From the NCBI GenBank assembly GCA_937928665.1, contig CALFVM010000161.1, positions 1 to 5,140 on the forward strand: DNA of 5,140 nt, written 5' to 3'. This DNA is from an uncultured Candidatus Methylacidiphilales bacterium. Its GTDB lineage: Bacteria; Verrucomicrobiota; Verrucomicrobiia; Methylacidiphilales; CALFVM01. Below, one piece after another: positions 1-5,123 of this stretch. The notes below the pieces were generated by a model that worked only from the letters and a program-made list of their open reading frames with translations, searched no databases and was not told where the DNA came from. A program made the position numbers and the translations under genes. Numbering within the stretch: the stretch's first letter is position 1; the number at the start of each line of letters is the position of its first letter.

Positions 1-73
1 CGAATGAGGCTTGCCCGGGCGCGACAAGCTGGCCATCTTGATCGCCGCCGTGGGTCAGAATGACTCTACGCAA
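1..73 (-). CDS. Unidentified protein, N-terminus only (runs off left edge)
   Basis: The minus strand reads open for 24 codons from a TTG at 73-71 to the window edge. The predicted product begins MRRVILTHGGDQDGQ and continues LVAPGQASF. Support for a real start comes from a GGAAA (minus strand, 82-78) four bases before the TTG, and from its position 17 bases after the stop of the SDR gene, matching the 14-18 base gaps of the rest of this strand's cluster. The hydrophobic VILTHGG stretch looks like a first beta strand followed by a glycine loop, as at the start of many alpha/beta enzymes. It is too short to assign a family, and I do not recognise it. It would be the fourth gene of the operon. 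Confidence 0.5.
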   Translation of the reverse strand, partial: MRRVILTHGGDQDGQLVAPGQASF

Positions 74-90
74 GTGCTTTCCGCGAATCC

Positions 91-951
91 CTACCGGTCG
101 ATCGAGTTCCAACCTGCCTTGCTTGCCAGCAACGCCCCGTATCCTTCACGGAACGTCGGGTAGATCGGACGCCAGCCCGCTGCTGCGATCCGTGCGTTGG
201 ACACTCGTTTGTGGGTCCGGCCACGCTTCCGCCCGGTCACACCGGGCACTTCCAGGGGCATCGGCAAACGCATTTGCCCACACAGCCAGCGATAGAGTTC
301 GCCCAAGCGCACAGGCTCGTCATCCGTCACATTAAGAATTTCCCGGCTCCTTCCGTGGAGCAGTGCCCAAACAATGGCCGCAGCCGCATCGTCCCGGTGC
401 ACCTGATTGATCCAGCGACCCTCCCCTCCATCCATCACGGCCGTCCCCTCGATCAATTTTCGCAAATAAATCGCCCGGCCTGGCCCATAAATCCCGGACA
501 ACCGCAGCACGAGCCCACCCGCAGACAACACCTCGCGCTCCGCTGCCAACAAAACCCGGCTTGTCGCCACCGTGGGCTCCGCCAAGGATTCTTCATCTAC
601 CCAAGAGCCATCTGCCTGGCCGTAGACCGATGTGGACGAAGTATAAATGAACGGTTTGCCAACCGCCGCTCCCAGGGCCAGTCGAAGTGCTTCGCCATGA
701 ACCCGCCGATAGTGCTCCTCCCCACCGCCTGACGTGGAAACCGAAAACACAATAGCATCCCACGGCCCGTTCCTTCCCGCCCAGGCCGCCGGGTCGGCCG
801 CATCGGCAACGATCGGGTTGGCTCCGGTCTCGGACACTGCGGGCACCGATTCGCTCGTGGCCACCCACCCGTCAACCTCGTGCCCGTCCCCACGAAGCAA
901 CGCGGCCACCTGCTGACCAACATAACCGCAGCCGACAATCAGGATGCGCAC
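91..951 (-). CDS. YeeZ-like NAD(P)-binding epimerase/dehydratase (atypical extended SDR)
   Basis: This 286-aa protein has a Rossmann fold of the extended short-chain dehydrogenase type. Residues 2-12 (RILIVGCGYVG) are the dinucleotide-binding beta-alpha-beta with a GxGxxG-like loop. YTSSTSVYG (103-111) is the strand with the catalytic-region serine. LRLSGIYGPGR (149-159) and NQVHRDDAAAA (182-192) are the usual substrate-side and helix motifs, NVTDDEPV (207-214) follows, and the C-terminus ends in a GWRPIYPTFREGY segment. The pattern TSSTSVYG followed by SRVLLAAE resembles E. coli YeeZ, where GRVL occupies the position of the classical YxxxK. That catalytic pair is missing here too, so ordinary oxidoreductase activity is uncertain. 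The start is GTG at 951-949, with only a distant AGGGG upstream. It lies 18 bases after the small membrane protein gene in the same presumed operon. The substrate is unknown. Family call is confident, function is not. Confidence 0.9.
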   Translation of the reverse strand: MRILIVGCGYVGQQVAALLRGDGHEVDGWVATSESVPAVSETGANPIVADAADPAAWAGRNGPWDAIVFSVSTSGGGEEHYRRVHGEALRLALGAAVGKPFIYTSSTSVYGQADGSWVDEESLAEPTVATSRVLLAAEREVLSAGGLVLRLSGIYGPGRAIYLRKLIEGTAVMDGGEGRWINQVHRDDAAAAIVWALLHGRSREILNVTDDEPVRLGELYRWLCGQMRLPMPLEVPGVTGRKRGRTHKRVSNARIAAAGWRPIYPTFREGYGALLASKAGWNSIDR

Positions 952-969
952 GGAGACGGACCGCCCCTG

Positions 970-1164
970 TCAGGACCGATCTTCTTCGCCCTGGCCCATC
1001 AGGAAAAGACCAACCAGGCCGAGAACAAACCCCAAACCCATGATCGGGACGAAAATCCAGTTGATCCTGTCGAGCTGCGTCAGACCGGAGAGAATAGCAA
1101 AAGGCAGAACCAACCCCGCGCCATTGAGTGCCAGCAGCCCGCCAATAATTTCTTTTTTCGTCAT
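970..1164 (-). CDS. Small two-helix membrane protein, 64 aa
   Basis: This short hydrophobic protein has two predicted membrane helices at about residues 6-28 (GGLLALNGAGLVLPFAILSG) and 36-56 (WIFVPIMGLGFVLGLVGLFL). They are joined by a short polar turn (TQLDRIN) and followed by an acidic tail (GQGEEDRS). The lysines at residues 3-4 suggest both ends are cytoplasmic. I chose the ATG at 1164-1162 because a GGA lies nine bases upstream. An in-frame TTG at 1173-1171 would add three residues, but the GGA would then sit directly against the start codon. The gene begins 14 bases after the pterin dehydratase stop and ends 18 bases before the SDR start, so it is probably co-transcribed with both. No family is recognised. 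Confidence 0.75.
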   Translation of the reverse strand: MTKKEIIGGLLALNGAGLVLPFAILSGLTQLDRINWIFVPIMGLGFVLGLVGLFLMGQGEEDRS

Positions 1165-1178
1165 ATACTTCAATCCAT

Positions 1179-1481
1179 TCAGGCCGCGATTCCCATCGTG
1201 GCAGCAACCGCGTCCATCCGCTCCGCAAGACGGAAATCAAGCTCCGTCAAGCCACCCGCATCGTGGGTGCTCAGGCGCACATCCACCCTGGCCCACACAT
1301 TGGACCAGTCCGGATGATGATTTAATTTTTCAGCCTCCAACGCACACGCCGTCATAAACGCAAAAGCCTCAACGAAACTCCGAAAGCAAAAGCTCCGCCG
1401 AATGGCCTGGCCCTCGCGCACCCAGCCCGGGTGCCCCGCCAATTGAATCTCGACTTCCGTCTCTGGCAACAGGTGCGGCAT
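1179..1481 (-). CDS. Pterin-4-alpha-carbinolamine dehydratase (PCD/DcoH family)
   Basis: This 100-aa protein should dehydrate 4a-hydroxytetrahydrobiopterin (pterin-4a-carbinolamine) to the quinonoid dihydropterin, regenerating the cofactor of aromatic amino acid hydroxylases. Some family members appear to have other pterin-related roles. The family signature is intact: E51, then H55-H56-P57, W63 and H73, in the arrangement ExxxHHPx5Wx9H (EKLNHHPDWSNVW, then STHDAGGLTELDF). The length and the N-terminal start MPHLLPETEVEIQ match typical 95-115 aa members. The reading frame stays open upstream to 2198, but that part lies antisense to another gene and does not resemble the family. The ATG at 1481-1479 is therefore preferred, although its AAGGA directly touches the start codon and GGAG lies 12 bases upstream. 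It is the first gene of the minus-strand cluster. No phenylalanine hydroxylase is visible nearby. Confidence 0.93.
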   Translation of the reverse strand: MPHLLPETEVEIQLAGHPGWVREGQAIRRSFCFRSFVEAFAFMTACALEAEKLNHHPDWSNVWARVDVRLSTHDAGGLTELDFRLAERMDAVAATMGIAA

Positions 1482-1637
1482 TCCTTGACCGTGCTCCAAA
1501 AAGCCCCCCGGCTCAATCCTAAACTCTCGGATGAGCTTCGCCCGACACCTGCCTCGGGTGCCGCCCCCGACGAAAGCATGGCCCCGATCGAAACCATTCT
1601 CGATTGCCTTCCCCCAACTCACACCTAGCCTCATGGC
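1482..1637. promoter_or_regulatory. Divergent intergenic region, presumed promoters for both clusters
   Basis: This 156-base stretch separates the divergent starts of the pterin dehydratase gene (minus) and the DUF5069-like gene (plus), so both operons are presumably transcribed from here. I found no convincing -35/-10 pair on either strand. The best plus-strand candidate, TTGCCT followed 16 bases later by TAGCCT just before the ATG, is weak. The minus frame is open throughout, but its translation resembles no protein and its third-position usage looks unstructured. The assignment rests on gene arrangement only. Confidence 0.45.
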
Positions 1638-2153
1638 ATGCAACCCACCACATGGACCGTCACCTTCCGCGATCTTTATGACAAGGCTCTCACCCTTTAC
1701 CGCAACGGACAACGCGGAGCCGAGAGTTACTTCACCGGGGAAGACATCACCTTCCTCTCCTCCATCGGAGCCATTGCCCAGGAACTTTATGACTTCGCCG
1801 AAGACGCCGTGAACTATGGCGAACCCGACTTCGGCACCGCCCTTCTGATCACCGCAGCCCGGCGCGATTATTTCCTTTACCACCTCGGCGGTGCCGCACC
1901 CGGTCCCCGGCTTACCATGGAAGATTACCCCGCTAAAGATGCCGAATTTGAGGGCATTCGGTGGCTCCCCCGCATCACTCTGAAAGCCCAGACCCGGCTC
2001 GAAGGCACCATGCCGCTCGACATGATGTATGGATGCGGCGGAGACCGCGCCTTTTTCGTTAAGCATGGCGTCCACGGTGCCGACTTTCTCCGGATCGTCT
2101 GGTCCGCTGGCGGTGATCTGGCCAAAGTCGCTGCCAAACTTCCCGTCCGTTGA
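1638..2153 (+). CDS. DUF5069-like conserved protein, 171 aa
   Basis: This is a soluble, probably cytoplasmic protein with no signal peptide or membrane helix. The N-terminal half (residues 10-85) looks helical and rich in aromatics (FRDLYDKALTLYRNGQRG, then AARRDYFLYHLGG). The C-terminal part (107-165) carries the most recognisable segment: IRWLPRITLKAQTRLEG, then MMYGCGGDRAFF and a GVHGADFLRIVWSAGGD stretch. The order WLPRI..KA..., an aromatic/glycine-rich core and a 'HxxDFLRxVW' helix matches my memory of DUF5069, a domain of unknown function common in Verrucomicrobia and Planctomycetes. The ATG at 1638 has no clear Shine-Dalgarno site. The conserved-looking sequence begins within ten residues, so a later start is unlikely. 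It is the first gene of the plus-strand cluster, 16 bases before the next gene. The coding call is strong. The family name is moderate. Confidence 0.82.
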   Translation: MQPTTWTVTFRDLYDKALTLYRNGQRGAESYFTGEDITFLSSIGAIAQELYDFAEDAVNYGEPDFGTALLITAARRDYFLYHLGGAAPGPRLTMEDYPAKDAEFEGIRWLPRITLKAQTRLEGTMPLDMMYGCGGDRAFFVKHGVHGADFLRIVWSAGGDLAKVAAKLPVR

Positions 2154-2169
2154 TTCAGGCTCCGAACTC

Positions 2170-2700
2170 ATGCGCGAATTGACGCCAGACGACTTCACCT
2201 ACGCCCTGGAAAATACCCGGGTTGTTCACCCGCCCGAAACCCGCCTCTCCACCTTCGGCACCTCCCTTCTCAACTACCATCTCGTCACCGAAGACATGGA
2301 CTCGGCCAACCTCTCCCGCGTTCGCGAGGGCTCCATCCTTGCCGAAAAACCCCAGATCATTTCCCCCGACCAAATGGCCAAACTCGCCCTAGAAGGCTTT
2401 GGCGAAAAAGGCCAGCAATACGCCGACCTTATCAATCGCCATGCCCACAAGTTTGCCATCCTCAAGTATGGTTTCCGGATGAAGAAATCCGACATCCGCT
2501 GTTACGACGTCCACGAATCCCTTGAGCAAGTCGTCGGGCGGGTTTGCGAAGACGTCCGGGAAAAAAATGACCCTTTGGCTGCCGTCCTGACGGGTGTTGA
2601 CGACGGCTGGGAAGTCTGCCTTCTCAAGTTTATGTTCGACATGGTTCACTCTTCCGCGGAGGGCAACCTTGGCGATCTCCGCGACAGAGGCCTGCTTTGA
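2170..2700 (+). CDS. Conserved hypothetical protein, 176 aa
   Basis: I chose the ATG at 2170, giving MRELTPDDFTYALENTRVVH. The frame is open further upstream to 2029, but that part overlaps the preceding gene in another frame and is low-quality sequence. The protein is soluble, with no signal peptide. Notable blocks are NTRVVHPPETRLSTFGTS (15-32), YHLVTEDMD (36-44), VREGSILAEKPQIISP (51-66), EGFGEKGQQYADL (75-87), ILKYGFRMKKSD (97-108), NDPLAAVLTGVDDGWEV (133-149) and LLKFMFDMV (151-159), ending GDLRDRGLL. I recall similar 'NTRVV..P...ISTFGT' proteins from Verrucomicrobia, Planctomycetes and Acidobacteria, but no assigned function or domain name. Only 15-16 bases separate it from the DUF5069-like gene, and its TGA overlaps the next start, so the three genes are probably translated from one mRNA. 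Confidence 0.85.
   Translation: MRELTPDDFTYALENTRVVHPPETRLSTFGTSLLNYHLVTEDMDSANLSRVREGSILAEKPQIISPDQMAKLALEGFGEKGQQYADLINRHAHKFAILKYGFRMKKSDIRCYDVHESLEQVVGRVCEDVREKNDPLAAVLTGVDDGWEVCLLKFMFDMVHSSAEGNLGDLRDRGLL
2686..2690 (+). promoter_or_regulatory. Shine-Dalgarno site deciding the TTG start at 2697
   Basis: AGAGG lies six bases before the TTG at 2697-2699, inside the end of the upstream coding sequence. It is one of the better-placed ribosome sites in the window. Together with the signal peptide that begins there, it supports initiation at TTG. The next in-frame ATG is about 47 codons later and would delete the signal peptide. Confidence 0.6.
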
Positions 2701-3914
2701 AACACCTCGTTCCCCTCCTCTTCGCCCTCGCGTTGACCGCCACTGCCCAGGTGGAAATCGCCACCGAGTCCGCCTCGCCAGACTCCGGGTTGGAAGTCAA
2801 GCCCGTGGACACCGCCTCCCCCGCGCCCAGCCCCGCCATGGGCACTTCGGACCAACCACCCAACGGCCAGGCCGAGAACCAGCCAAGTCCGGCTGCAGTC
2901 GAAGCAGCCACTCCCGAGCAGGTTGACCTTTTTCTGGCCGAACCAATCAACCCGGCCCGCAACTACGCAATGGCTTGGCTCACCGACCACGTCCGACAGG
3001 GGCGCGTCCTCCTCAAGGCGTTCCCCGACCGGGCGGAAGAAATCAACCGCGTCCTCGCCCCCTTCATCGAAGAACTGGAGCGCCACCGCAAAGGACACCG
3101 GAAGTTCGAGGGCAAATGGTACTCGCCGGGAGACTGGTTTGAGTTCGAGGAAGCCCGTGGAAAGCAACTCTGGGAGGACTTCTTCAAGGACGGCCCCACC
3201 TATGCGCTTTCCGGCACGGTCATCCCTCCCGACACCGCCCTCATTATTCGGAGCATCAGCCTCGTCTCTGTCCTTGTTTTAATCGGTCTGACCATCCAAA
3301 GCATCCTGTCCCTTTGCCACCATTTCTCCTGGATGCCTCTGTTTGGCATTGCCCTCCCCGTTTGCCTGCTCGGGCTTTATGCCTGGACGCTTTTCGGCAT
3401 CCTTCAAACGCCCGAGGGCTATGCCGCGCTCCCCCCCCCTGCCTCCCTTTCCGGCCAAAACAACGCCCCTCGCGAACTCATCTACCACTCGCTTCGCGAT
3501 CCCCATGACGGCGGGACACCCTCACCGAACTCCATTCTCATTACCCCTGCTGACGCCGATGCCTTTATCGCCGGCCACGTCACCATCGTTCCGCCTGACC
3601 AGCCCAGCTTCTTCCGATTCACCCGCCAGCAGCTCCGCATCTCTTCGGATGATCGGGACTGGATCATTTATGACGCTGGCACCTGGCTCGGTCGGCCCAT
3701 GGTCTTCACCTACCGCATCAGCTTCTACGGAGCCAGCTACCAGGTCAGCGGAGCCCTCGGCCGCGCCACGATTCCCGCCCGTGCCGTCGAAAGTGCCTGG
3801 AACGCCCTCGACGCCTTTGCCCGGAAGATTACCGGGGAAGCCCGCGTCACCGAATCTTACAACCCCAGCCGCATGGACGTGAGAGGGATCGAGTTCCGCC
3901 GAAAAACTCTGTAA
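2697..3914 (+). CDS. Exported membrane protein of unknown function, two central TM helices, 405 aa
   Basis: The TTG start shares bases with the previous gene's TGA (TTGA). Residues 1-17 (MKHLVPLLFALALTATA) form a signal peptide with likely cleavage after A17. A Pro/Ala/Ser-rich linker (about 20-75) follows, then a charged helical domain (75-180) with KAFPDRAEEINRVLAPFIEE and the tryptophan-rich KFEGKWYSPGDWFEFEEARG. Two membrane helices lie at about 181-205 (ALIIRSISLVSVLVLIGLTI) and 213-236 (MPLFGIALPVCLLGLYAWTL). A 170-residue C-terminal domain follows, with RFTRQQLRISSDDRDWIIYD, TYRISFYGASYQVSG and a helix ARAVESAWNALDAFARKI. If the signal peptide is cleaved, both large domains would be periplasmic. 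No family is recognised. A nine-C tract (3431-3439) encodes the prolines just after the second helix. It is the third gene of the plus-strand cluster. Confidence 0.85.
   Translation: MKHLVPLLFALALTATAQVEIATESASPDSGLEVKPVDTASPAPSPAMGTSDQPPNGQAENQPSPAAVEAATPEQVDLFLAEPINPARNYAMAWLTDHVRQGRVLLKAFPDRAEEINRVLAPFIEELERHRKGHRKFEGKWYSPGDWFEFEEARGKQLWEDFFKDGPTYALSGTVIPPDTALIIRSISLVSVLVLIGLTIQSILSLCHHFSWMPLFGIALPVCLLGLYAWTLFGILQTPEGYAALPPPASLSGQNNAPRELIYHSLRDPHDGGTPSPNSILITPADADAFIAGHVTIVPPDQPSFFRFTRQQLRISSDDRDWIIYDAGTWLGRPMVFTYRISFYGASYQVSGALGRATIPARAVESAWNALDAFARKITGEARVTESYNPSRMDVRGIEFRRKTL
3431..3439 (+). repeat. C9 homopolymer inside the 405-aa membrane protein gene
   Basis: Nine consecutive C bases form part of the codons for three prolines (residues 246-248), in the loop after the second membrane helix. 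The frame assembled here is intact on both sides. A one-base length change would cut off the C-terminal domain. Confidence 0.9.
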
Positions 3915-3935
3915 GCCGGGTCTCCGCCCTCATCG

Positions 3936-3963
3936 AGCACTGGTAATTCAGGAAATCAGTGCT
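3936..3963 (+). other. Inverted repeat (hairpin) between the 405-aa and 115-aa genes
   Basis: AGCACTG (3936-3942) is matched by CAGTGCT (3957-3963), giving seven perfect pairs, extendable by a G-T and a T-A pair around a ten-base loop AATTCAGGAA. No run of T follows, so it is not a classical intrinsic terminator. The AGGAA in the loop (3950-3954) is Shine-Dalgarno-like but 20 bases from the ATG at 3975. It may be a processing, partial termination or stabilising hairpin, or a protein-binding dyad. The role is unknown. Confidence 0.5.
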
Positions 3964-3974
3964 AACCCTTTGGT

Positions 3975-4322
3975 ATGCGTCCGTCGGGAGAGGCCATCCT
4001 GTTTATGTTGGCGGTCGGCGTCTTCTCCTCCCTGCTCACCTGTGCCGTCATTTACATTTTCTGGCTTCGGAAAGTTCTACGCAATCTCCTCCGGTTCCAG
4101 AAAGCACTCCAACAGGCCTACGCTATTCGGCTCCAAGCCCGCTATCTTGAAACCCCGCCGCCGAAGGATAATCTCATCGCCCGGATGGACCTCAAATCCG
4201 GCCCAGGGACCATCTCCGTCTATGACGCTGGCGGTAAAAATGTCGTCAAAATCGACGGATCCGCGTCCCCAAAAGAAAAAGAGCAACTACTTAAATATCT
4301 CAAATCTGAGGGTTTCCTCTAG
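3975..4322 (+). CDS. Small single-pass membrane protein, 115 aa
   Basis: One N-terminal membrane helix (about residues 7-30, ILFMLAVGVFSSLLTCAVIY) is followed immediately by basic residues (WLRKVLRNLLRFQK). This predicts the N-terminus outside and the C-terminal domain in the cytoplasm. Residues 31-58 form a likely amphipathic helix. Then PPPKDN introduces a small domain with beta-like TISVYDAGGKNVVKIDG (79-95) and a charged closing helix (SPKEKEQLLKYLKSEGFL). The ATG at 3975 has no close Shine-Dalgarno site. An alternative in-frame ATG at 4005 has GGGAGAGG 11 bases upstream and would keep the helix, giving 105 aa. It lies 60 bases after the 405-aa gene, with an inverted repeat in the gap, so it may be the last gene of that operon or a separate unit. 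No family is recognised. Confidence 0.72.
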   Translation: MRPSGEAILFMLAVGVFSSLLTCAVIYIFWLRKVLRNLLRFQKALQQAYAIRLQARYLETPPPKDNLIARMDLKSGPGTISVYDAGGKNVVKIDGSASPKEKEQLLKYLKSEGFL

Positions 4323-4493
4323 GCCCCCGTCCCCGCCAATCCTGACGTTGGCACGCACGACGCACTTGTTCCCGGACACACCCGCTTCCCTATCGCCCTA
4401 TCGGTGGTCAATCACCGCGTTCACGTGCGTTCCCCTCATCTTGTCTGCGCCCTTGCCGCCCATGCGCCTACCACGGATCAAGCTCGTCCAAGG
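4323..4493. other. Convergent intergenic region, no gene seen
   Basis: These 171 bases separate the plus-strand 115-aa gene from the minus-strand metallophosphoesterase. They contain a tandem 8-base repeat CCCTATCG (4388-4395 and 4396-4403) and a short hairpin CGGTGG-TCAA-TCACCG (4402-4417; six pairs including one G-T). The hairpin could help end transcription from either side, but it lacks a T tail on both strands. Nothing else is evident. Confidence 0.5.
4402..4417. terminator. Possible weak terminator hairpin between convergent genes
   Basis: CGGTGG and TCACCG pair around a TCAA tetraloop. The location between convergent genes is where a bidirectional terminator would be expected. The stem is only six pairs with one wobble, and there is no following T run on either strand, so support is weak. 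Confidence 0.2.
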
Positions 4494-5123
4494 CTATCCT
4501 AACCGGACAAACCCGGACCGCCGCAAAACCCGCTCTCCTTCCCAGCGATAGCCGCCCAGAACCCCATCCCGCGCCACCGCAAAGTCCAGGCACGCCACAT
4601 TAGGCAAAAGTGGTCGGGCCGGCTTCGGGAATCCGTAATGTCCGAAGAAAACCGGTGGTTGGTCCGCCCCATAGGGCCGAAACGCCCGGTGAGCACCGGA
4701 CGGCAGCGGCCCCTCCGGCAAACCCGGTTCCTCCGGGTACGCCGCCTCCCTCCACGTCGCCGCCCCCGGCATCCACCATTTGGTTCGCACCCGCGCATTC
4801 CGCCGATCCTTCATCGCGTTTCGGGGCAGAAGGAGTTCCGGGCCGTTGAGAAGCACATCGACTGCCCTCGCCCTCGGTCCCCATGCGCCAGGTAAAAAGT
4901 CATCCTCCCGCAGCACGGGTCCCCCGGTATGCATCAGTCGGCCCACGGCTCCTTCATCCCAACACGCATGAACCGCCCGAAAACCCTCATCCTCCCAGAC
5001 CAAAGGCAAACCCCGCAACCACCCGAGTGCCTCGCGTAACCTCCTTTTGGTCCCCCCATAGGCCACCAAAGAGTCGGCTGCCTGCCGGACCAGTTTCCGT
5101 TCCGCCGGGCCCTCCCCCCCCCG
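4494..5123 (-). CDS. PPP-type metallophosphoesterase, C-terminal part, apparent frameshift upstream
   Basis: The frame is open from 5123 to the TAG at 4494. A TTG at 5069-5067 would give 191 aa, numbered from there below. VHACWDEG (33-40) carries one late metal-binding histidine of the calcineurin/PPP phosphoesterase fold. PPVFFGHYGFP (138-148) carries the final GH histidine. The family-typical ending NVACLDFAVARDGVLGGYRW (157-176) matches bacterial Ser/Thr-phosphatase-like or PrpE-like proteins. The N-terminal metal motifs (GDxH, GDxxDRG, GNH) are absent and should lie beyond the window. Upstream of 5069 the same frame still reads like the family's helical region (ERKLVRQAADSLVAYGG), so TTG is probably not the true start. 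A TGA at 5126-5124 stops the frame next to a nine-G run, where a frame change would restore continuity to the edge. The gene is partial and possibly frameshifted. Substrate is unknown. Confidence 0.78.
   Translation of the reverse strand, partial: RGGEGPAERKLVRQAADSLVAYGGTKRRLREALGWLRGLPLVWEDEGFRAVHACWDEGAVGRLMHTGGPVLREDDFLPGAWGPRARAVDVLLNGPELLLPRNAMKDRRNARVRTKWWMPGAATWREAAYPEEPGLPEGPLPSGAHRAFRPYGADQPPVFFGHYGFPKPARPLLPNVACLDFAVARDGVLGGYRWEGERVLRRSGFVRLG
5114..5122. repeat. C9/G9 homopolymer at the frame break of the metallophosphoesterase gene
   Basis: Nine C bases on the plus strand (nine G on the coding minus strand) sit immediately downstream of an in-frame TGA (5126-5124). In a neighbouring frame the edge sequence reads GDGPFDGG without a stop. 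One extra G, or two fewer, would join it to the downstream EGPAERKLVRQ frame. Confidence 0.85.

Noticed and set aside
1498..1513. Minus-strand AGCC-GGGG-GGCT followed by T5 just upstream of the pterin dehydratase, resembling a terminator/attenuator
   Set aside because: The stem has only four base pairs around a four-G loop, too weak to support an intrinsic terminator.
2029..2169. N-terminal extension of the 176-aa protein
   Set aside because: It overlaps the DUF5069-like gene in another frame and reads as low-complexity Ser/Pro sequence. The conserved-looking part begins at the ATG at 2170.
1482..2198. Long minus-strand open frame continuous with the pterin dehydratase, suggesting a 339-aa fusion protein
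   Set aside because: It lies antisense to the DUF5069-like gene. Its translation is glycine-rich and unlike any domain, and the dehydratase family normally starts where the internal ATG at 1481 lies. It is best explained as a GC-rich shadow frame.
2630..3167. Long open frames antisense to the 405-aa gene
   Set aside because: They are mirror frames of the GC-rich coding sequence, without starts supported by ribosome sites and without recognisable domains. The plus frame has a signal peptide and membrane helices.
4350..4434. ACGCAC copies and a distant GTGCGT in the convergent gap as a large inverted repeat
   Set aside because: The matches are six bases long and about 70 bases apart, which is expected by chance in this composition.
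4600..4971. Several plus- and minus-strand open frames overlapping the metallophosphoesterase
   Set aside because: They are Arg/Pro-rich shadows in other frames. The chosen minus frame alone carries the VHACWD and FGHY motifs and the family ending.
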